Source: Chloroflexota bacterium
GTDB lineage: Bacteria; Chloroflexota; Anaerolineae; Anaerolineales; UBA11579
Assembly (NCBI GenBank): GCA_003486225.1
Contig: DNGN01000272.1
Coordinates: forward strand, 7,985-16,826
Direction of reading: 5' to 3'
DNA length: 8,842 nt
A model generated the notes under the pieces. That model ran no database searches, was not told the origin of the DNA, and saw only the letters and a list, made by a program, of their open reading frames with translations. This document shows positions 4,212 to 8,842 of the stretch, piece by piece. The stretch's first letter is position 1, and each line of letters opens with the position of its first letter. The translations under genes and the position numbers were made by a program.

Positions 4212-6527
4212 TTAGCCAAGCCGCTGAAGTGCGGATCGGTACTGGTCGGCGTTCTCAGGGTTCAGCAGCAAGATCGCCCGGACGGCCTCTTTTGCCCTTT
4301 CAATATCGCCCCGCACGACCATGATTTCAGCTACCCGGTCCCATTGTTCAATGGCTTCTTCTTTCCTGTCCAGTTCGGCATAATATGCGGCCAGCCGGCT
4401 GCGGGCAAAGGCCATATCCTCATTCTCTTCAACCATTTTCTCCAAATACGCCACCGCTGTGCCGTGTTTGGCCTTGCCGGAAAGGAAAGTAACAAAATTA
4501 TCCAGTTCAACTGCAGCCTGGTTCCGCCTTCCCAAGCGCACATTCAGTTCAATCAGCCGGGTGCGGGTCAGTTCATCCTCGGGGCTCAAGGTGCGCAGCT
4601 GCTCGTACACTCGCAGCCCTTGCTTCCAGTCCAGGCGCTGCAGGTCAATATCGGCCATTTGCTTCAGGATACGCACGCTCCAGCTGGCATCGGCTTTGTT
4701 CTGCTGTGCCAGGCGGAAGGCATTTTCGTAGGTGGTCCGGGCATGGTCAAGCTGGGCCAGGCGGTATTGAACATCCGCCAGCTTAATATATTCGTGGATC
4801 GCCTTGTCCACTTCCCCCATTTCGCTCAGCCGTTTAATCAAACGCGTCCGGGCATTGAAATCCATCGGAGAGATTTCAACCACCCGCCTCATCAAATTGG
4901 TTGCCCGCTGGGCCTCACCACGAATGGAATAGGCTTCGGCAACCACGCTGAATTTATCAACTGCGGCTTTGGTATTCTCCATGCGCAGCATCAGTTCGGC
5001 CATTTGGATGTGCAAAGGCAAATAGGTCGGCGCAGATGTCAGCAGCATAAAGGATTCTTCCATGGCGGAACGCAGGTGCCCTTTACGAGCAATTTCATTG
5101 ATCCGCGCGATGGCCTCGACAATACCTGTGTCACTGGCTTCGGTTAGGATTTCAGCCAGCGGCATAGCCCCCACCCCACTTGCCGTCGTGGGCAGTTGGC
5201 GGCGCGCCTTGACAACATGATCCCGCCAATCTTCCCTGGAAACAAGATCCTCTATGTTCTCACAGAGCTGGCGAAGCTTAAGTTTATCCACTTTTTTAGC
5301 ATAGGTTTCGATCAGTGGGTCGTACTGGGAACGCAAATTCTCCTGCTGATTCTCTGCAACCACGGAAACATCTGCTTCCCGGAGCGCTTCCAGATACTCT
5401 GTGGCTGCCTCCAGAATACGCTCTTTGGCATAGTATTGGTTGGCAATCAGCAGGCGGGAAGCCAGGGCGAAACTCGGATGGTTGACCGAGCGCTGCAGAT
5501 AGCCATGGGCTTTATCAGGCTTGTTGAGTTTATGATACAGCAGCCCCAAATTAAAATAAGCCGCCGGTACATCCAACCCGCTATCAATGGCCTTTTTGAG
5601 CTCTTTTAAAGCAGCGTCATCCTGGGCGCGGGTTTGCAGATCGATCGCTGCCCCAAGATATTTGGAAATATTATCCAGCTCATCGCCCTTCGAGCGCCCA
5701 AAAACCCCTTTCAAGCCCGGGCGGGTGCTGTTTGGGTCGTCCAGATCCTCTTCAGAGACATCAAACAACAATCCAGCCAGCTCGGTCAGGGCTTTCTGCC
5801 TTGCCTCAGCGATTGGGTCCGGCCCTCTGCGCGCAATGCTGGTCGATTCGTGGTCAGCTTCTCGGCTGTCCTTGTAGGTTTTGCCCTTATCCAGCGAGCC
5901 TGTATCCCCTCGCTGGCGTACCGGTTTTGGCAAAGTCTTATTGTTGCGAACCAGTTCCAGCGCTTGCTGTGCTTCTTCGTTATCCGGGGCCAGCCGCACG
6001 GCCTTCTCAACAGTATGCCTGGCCTCATTGACCTGGCCAATATCCTGCAGCAGGGCAGCCACAGAAATATATTCTCTAACTGCTTGCCTGGTGTGACCAA
6101 GGCGTTCGTGAACAATTGCCAGGCGCGAATGCGCTTTGAGGTGTTCCGGGATCATGCGCGTTACCCTGGCCCAGTTTTCGATGGCCTTATCCGCATCTTT
6201 GATTTTTAAATACAGGTCCGCGCTGGACATGGAATAATCGGCTGCCAGCTTGATCTTGCCGACCCGCTCATAGATCTGGGCAAGGCGTTCCACGGGTAAT
6301 GGATCGTCCAGAGATAGTTTTGCGGCTTGCTTGTAACAAGCTTCTGCTTCATTGAACTTGTTTAACTGGAAATACGCCAATCCCAGGTTATTGATTGCCT
6401 GTACTCTTTGAGGAAAAGCTTGAACAGCCTGGCGGTAATGATTTACCGCCTCTTCCCACTGCTGATCCCAAGCGGCAGAATGCCCCAAATTCATTGCTTC
6501 CTGATACGTTTTCTCTCGCTCGTCCAT
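4212..6527 (-). CDS. Large TPR (tetratricopeptide) scaffold protein with six 54-residue supra-repeats
   Basis: A 771-residue, apparently cytoplasmic protein with no signal peptide or membrane segment. Canonical TPRs occupy about residues 8-72 ('AINNLGLAYFQLNKFNEAEACYKQA'). Two 54-residue units follow (73-126, 127-180). A charged, low-complexity linker (about 195-285) comes next, then another TPR pair near 320-380 and a less regular helical stretch (about 390-499). Four more 54-residue units lie at 500-553, 554-607, 649-702 and 703-756, with one ordinary TPR-like segment at 608-648. TPR arrays mediate protein-protein contacts; the partner is not identifiable. The ATG at 6527 is the earliest possible start, because a TAA lies in frame just upstream, but no Shine-Dalgarno precedes it. 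Met12 has AGGA four bases upstream and is an alternative start. The gene follows polA by 33 bp on the same strand and ends at the shared terminator, so co-transcription is likely. Confidence 0.9.
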   Translation of the reverse strand: MDEREKTYQEAMNLGHSAAWDQQWEEAVNHYRQAVQAFPQRVQAINNLGLAYFQLNKFNEAEACYKQAAKLSLDDPLPVERLAQIYERVGKIKLAADYSMSSADLYLKIKDADKAIENWARVTRMIPEHLKAHSRLAIVHERLGHTRQAVREYISVAALLQDIGQVNEARHTVEKAVRLAPDNEEAQQALELVRNNKTLPKPVRQRGDTGSLDKGKTYKDSREADHESTSIARRGPDPIAEARQKALTELAGLLFDVSEEDLDDPNSTRPGLKGVFGRSKGDELDNISKYLGAAIDLQTRAQDDAALKELKKAIDSGLDVPAAYFNLGLLYHKLNKPDKAHGYLQRSVNHPSFALASRLLIANQYYAKERILEAATEYLEALREADVSVVAENQQENLRSQYDPLIETYAKKVDKLKLRQLCENIEDLVSREDWRDHVVKARRQLPTTASGVGAMPLAEILTEASDTGIVEAIARINEIARKGHLRSAMEESFMLLTSAPTYLPLHIQMAELMLRMENTKAAVDKFSVVAEAYSIRGEAQRATNLMRRVVEISPMDFNARTRLIKRLSEMGEVDKAIHEYIKLADVQYRLAQLDHARTTYENAFRLAQQNKADASWSVRILKQMADIDLQRLDWKQGLRVYEQLRTLSPEDELTRTRLIELNVRLGRRNQAAVELDNFVTFLSGKAKHGTAVAYLEKMVEENEDMAFARSRLAAYYAELDRKEEAIEQWDRVAEIMVVRGDIERAKEAVRAILLLNPENADQYRSALQRLG

Positions 6528-6560
6528 GGTTTTTGCTTTGTAGGGTTAAGGGTTGAGTAC

Positions 6561-8842
6561 TTAAAAATCGACTGGTCTCATTTTACCCCAATTCACGCCA
6601 GCCCGCGCTTCTGTTTTGAGGGGAACCTTGAGGGAATAGGCGCTGGACATTTTATCCATTACCAGCTGGGCTGTTGCGTTCAATTCTGCCTGCGGGCATT
6701 CCAAAACCAGCTCATCATGCACCTGCAGCAGCATTTTGGCCTTCAGGCCAGAGGTGCGTAATGCCTCGGCCACATCCAGCATGGCCACTTTCATAATATC
6801 GGCGGCCGTCCCTTGGATGGGAGCATTGATCGCTTCTCGCAGCTGGCGGTTGCGCACCAGCTGGTTGCTCTGAGTGCCCAACCCGGGGAAATATCGCCTG
6901 CGGCCTAATAAAGTTTCTACATACTCCAGTTCCTGGGCCTGGCGTCTCAACTGCTCCAAAAACTTCTTTACCCCAGGAAAACGCCGGAAATAAGCGCTGA
7001 CAAAATTTTCAGCCTCCGCCAGGGTCAGGTCGGTGGTGCGGGTCAGGCCAAATGCGCTCATCCCGTAGATCAGGCCGAAATTGATCGCCTTGGCATGACG
7101 GCGCTGGGCTGCATCGACAGCTGCCAGCGGGACATCGTACACCGCTGCGGCTGTGGTGGCGTGAATGTCCTGATCCGCATGGAAGGCATCCAGCATGGCC
7201 TGGTCATCCGCCATATGTGCCACGATCCTCAGTTCAACCTGGGAGTAATCCACACCCAGCAGCAGGTGGTCGTGAGCGGCCACAAATGCCCGCCGCACCT
7301 TGCGGCCAACCTCGGTGCGGATGGGGATATTTTGCAAATTCGGGTCGGAGGAAGCCAGCCTGCCGGTCACCGAACCCGTCTGCTGGTACGAGGTATGCAC
7401 CCGGCCAGTGACCGGGTTGACCTGAACCGGCAGCGCATCCAGGTAGGTGGACTTTAATTTCGCGAATTCGCGGTGCTCCAAAACCATATCCACCACGGGG
7501 CTGTGAGAGCGCAGTTCTTCCAGCACCCCTGCCGCCGTAGAATAGTGACCGCTGGCAGTTTTTCGGGTGCCTTCGGGAGGTGTCAGGCGTAATTTATCAA
7601 AAAGAGCTTCTGAGAGCTGCTGGGTGGAGTTAAGATTAAAGGTCATGCCAACCTGTTGGTAAACCTCCCGCTCCAGCTCGTTCATGCGTACTTCCAGCTC
7701 TTTCGACATCTGCCCCAAAAATTCGACATCCAGCCCAACGCCATCCATCTCCATGCCTGCCAGCACAGTCACCAAAGGCATTTCCATCTGCTCAAACAGC
7801 TGGGTCCCGGAGACATTTTTAAGGTCTTGCCGGAGTTCAGGCACCAGGCGAAGCACAGCCTCTGCATCTGCTGCCGCATATGCTGCTGCCTGTTCAATGG
7901 GAACCTCCGCCATCGTGATCTGGCTCTTACCCTTCCCGATCAGGTCCTGAATCTCCACCATCTGGACACCCAGACGAACCCAAGACAGGTTCTTTAGTCC
8001 CAGGTTCCTTGAGCCGGGGTCTCGCAGCCATTCAGCGATCATCGTATCAAAGCTCAGAGGAGTTACTTCAAGCCCATGGCGTGCCATAATCACGTAATCA
8101 TATTTCAGGTTGTGCCCGGCTTTGGGGATTTTCTTATCCGTCAGTGGAAGACGCAGTGCAGCCATCACCTGGTCCAGGGGCAGCTGGGCACCTTGCGTAT
8201 GCCCAACCGGGATATAGTAGCCCTTTCCCGGCTGAATGGAAAGGGAAATACCCACCAGCCTGGCCTGCATCTGATCGGTGCTGGTGGTTTCGGTATCAAA
8301 AGCAATCATCTTTGCAGATGAAAGTTCAGCCACCAGATCCTGCAGAGCATCTGGCTGGTCCACGATCACCGTTTCCAAATCTGAAACGGGCAAACCGCTG
8401 CTCGCCATCGGGAACATCGCCATCTGCTGGCCAGCCACCACAGCCGGTGCCACAGGTTCAATCATGCCCAAGGTTTCCATCACGGTTTGTAAACGGCTCA
8501 TCAAGGAACGGAATTCCAGCTCACGGAAAAGCTCGGCCACTGGTCCTGGTTCAAAATTGGTCACGCTGGCTTTTTCCAGGTCTATCGGCACATCCAGGTC
8601 GGTGACGATTTTGGCCAGCTTCTGGCTCAGATATGCGTTCTCCCGCCCTTCTTCCAATTTGCTGCGCTGACCGGCGGGCAGTTCTGCCAGGTGGCCGAAA
8701 ATATTGTCCAGGGTGTCATATTTTGCCAGCAAGGTCTCGGCGGTTTTCTTGCCGATACCATGAACCCCCGGGATGTTATCGGACGGGTCTCCACATAAGG
8801 CTTTATAATCCACCACCTGGTCTGGGCGCACACCCAGGGTTT
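6561..8842 (-). CDS. polA: DNA polymerase I with 5'-3' exonuclease, active-looking proofreading and polymerase domains; N-terminus beyond the window
   Basis: 759 residues are visible. The frame is open through the right edge (TLG before 'VRPDQVVDY'), so the GTG at 8831 is internal and roughly 170-190 residues are missing. Numbering from that GTG, the end of the 5'-3' exonuclease is visible, with 'CGDPSDNIPG' (metal ligands) and the helix-3-turn-helix 'GIGKKTAETLL' near 15-40. The 3'-5' exonuclease (about 170-345) keeps all motifs: Asp179/Glu181 (DTET), Asn241/Asp245 (NLKYD) and Tyr318/Asp322. Proofreading is therefore probably active, unlike in Taq polymerase. Polymerase motif A is DYSQVELR (Asp528), motif B is Arg577/Lys581/Phe585/Tyr589 ('KAINFGLIYG'), and motif C is VHDE (Asp706). 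The enzyme fills gaps in repair and removes Okazaki primers. It is probably co-transcribed with the downstream TPR gene. Confidence 0.98.
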   Translation of the reverse strand, partial: TLGVRPDQVVDYKALCGDPSDNIPGVHGIGKKTAETLLAKYDTLDNIFGHLAELPAGQRSKLEEGRENAYLSQKLAKIVTDLDVPIDLEKASVTNFEPGPVAELFRELEFRSLMSRLQTVMETLGMIEPVAPAVVAGQQMAMFPMASSGLPVSDLETVIVDQPDALQDLVAELSSAKMIAFDTETTSTDQMQARLVGISLSIQPGKGYYIPVGHTQGAQLPLDQVMAALRLPLTDKKIPKAGHNLKYDYVIMARHGLEVTPLSFDTMIAEWLRDPGSRNLGLKNLSWVRLGVQMVEIQDLIGKGKSQITMAEVPIEQAAAYAAADAEAVLRLVPELRQDLKNVSGTQLFEQMEMPLVTVLAGMEMDGVGLDVEFLGQMSKELEVRMNELEREVYQQVGMTFNLNSTQQLSEALFDKLRLTPPEGTRKTASGHYSTAAGVLEELRSHSPVVDMVLEHREFAKLKSTYLDALPVQVNPVTGRVHTSYQQTGSVTGRLASSDPNLQNIPIRTEVGRKVRRAFVAAHDHLLLGVDYSQVELRIVAHMADDQAMLDAFHADQDIHATTAAAVYDVPLAAVDAAQRRHAKAINFGLIYGMSAFGLTRTTDLTLAEAENFVSAYFRRFPGVKKFLEQLRRQAQELEYVETLLGRRRYFPGLGTQSNQLVRNRQLREAINAPIQGTAADIMKVAMLDVAEALRTSGLKAKMLLQVHDELVLECPQAELNATAQLVMDKMSSAYSLKVPLKTEARAGVNWGKMRPVDF

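Noticed and set aside
4203..5147. A 314-codon open frame on the plus strand starting just after the terminator
   Set aside because: It is wholly antisense to the TPR gene, its translation is rich in His, Gln, Phe and Gly with no recognisable domain, and the TPR frame has strong repeat structure. It is a shadow frame.
6543..6554. Tandem GGGTTA-AGGGTT, telomere-like
   Set aside because: Fewer than two full units in a short gap between bacterial genes, so it is chance.
6561..8831. Treating GTG at 8831 as the true polA start
   Set aside because: The reading frame is open to the window edge, and the residues around it belong to the interior of the 5'-3' exonuclease domain. The gene is cut, not short.

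Overview
The window reads as ordinary chromosomal DNA of a bacterium, most likely phylum Chloroflexota, class Anaerolineae. That placement is an inference from gene style: a lipoprotein with a Cys-Gly-Gly-rich start and a P/T/E linker, a cysteine-free anti-sigma protein paired with an ECF sigma factor, and a secreted protein built on the 'TGH...GxPITEAF...VQYFE...LEYHPE' repeat common in Chloroflexota exoproteins. I see no mobile element, CRISPR array, tRNA or rRNA. Six protein genes are supported; two of them run off the window ends.

Left part (1-2239, all minus strand): an ECF sigma factor gene and a membrane anti-sigma gene overlap by ATGA and end in a strong intrinsic terminator (640-681). 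A lipoprotein gene follows in the same direction after that terminator and is cut by the left edge. The gap in front of it (495-639) carries two 14-base direct repeats exactly 22 bp apart, a candidate operator.

Middle (2240-4211, plus strand): a 202-bp divergent gap holds an interrupted inverted repeat and an extended -10 promoter for a HAD-family phosphatase. After it comes a secreted two-repeat plus Ig-like protein. Its perfect -10 box lies only 8 bases before the ATG, so its mRNA may be leaderless. A hairpin with A and T tracts on either side (4164-4190) ends this unit and the convergent unit from the right.

Right part (4212-8842, minus strand): DNA polymerase I, missing its N-terminus at the right edge but with exonuclease and polymerase motifs intact, is followed 33 bp later by a 771-residue TPR protein. 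That protein contains six copies of an exact 54-residue supra-repeat. The two genes are probably co-transcribed.

Functionally the left unit looks like an envelope-signalling module (sigma factor, membrane-tethered regulator with a long acidic outer stalk, adjacent lipoprotein). The rest is housekeeping (phosphatase, PolA) plus two scaffold or surface proteins of unknown role. No gap exceeds 300 bases. I found no clear evidence of a wholly new system; the most unusual items are the 54-residue supra-TPR, the cysteine-free anti-sigma protein, the 22-bp-spaced repeats and the possible leaderless transcript.
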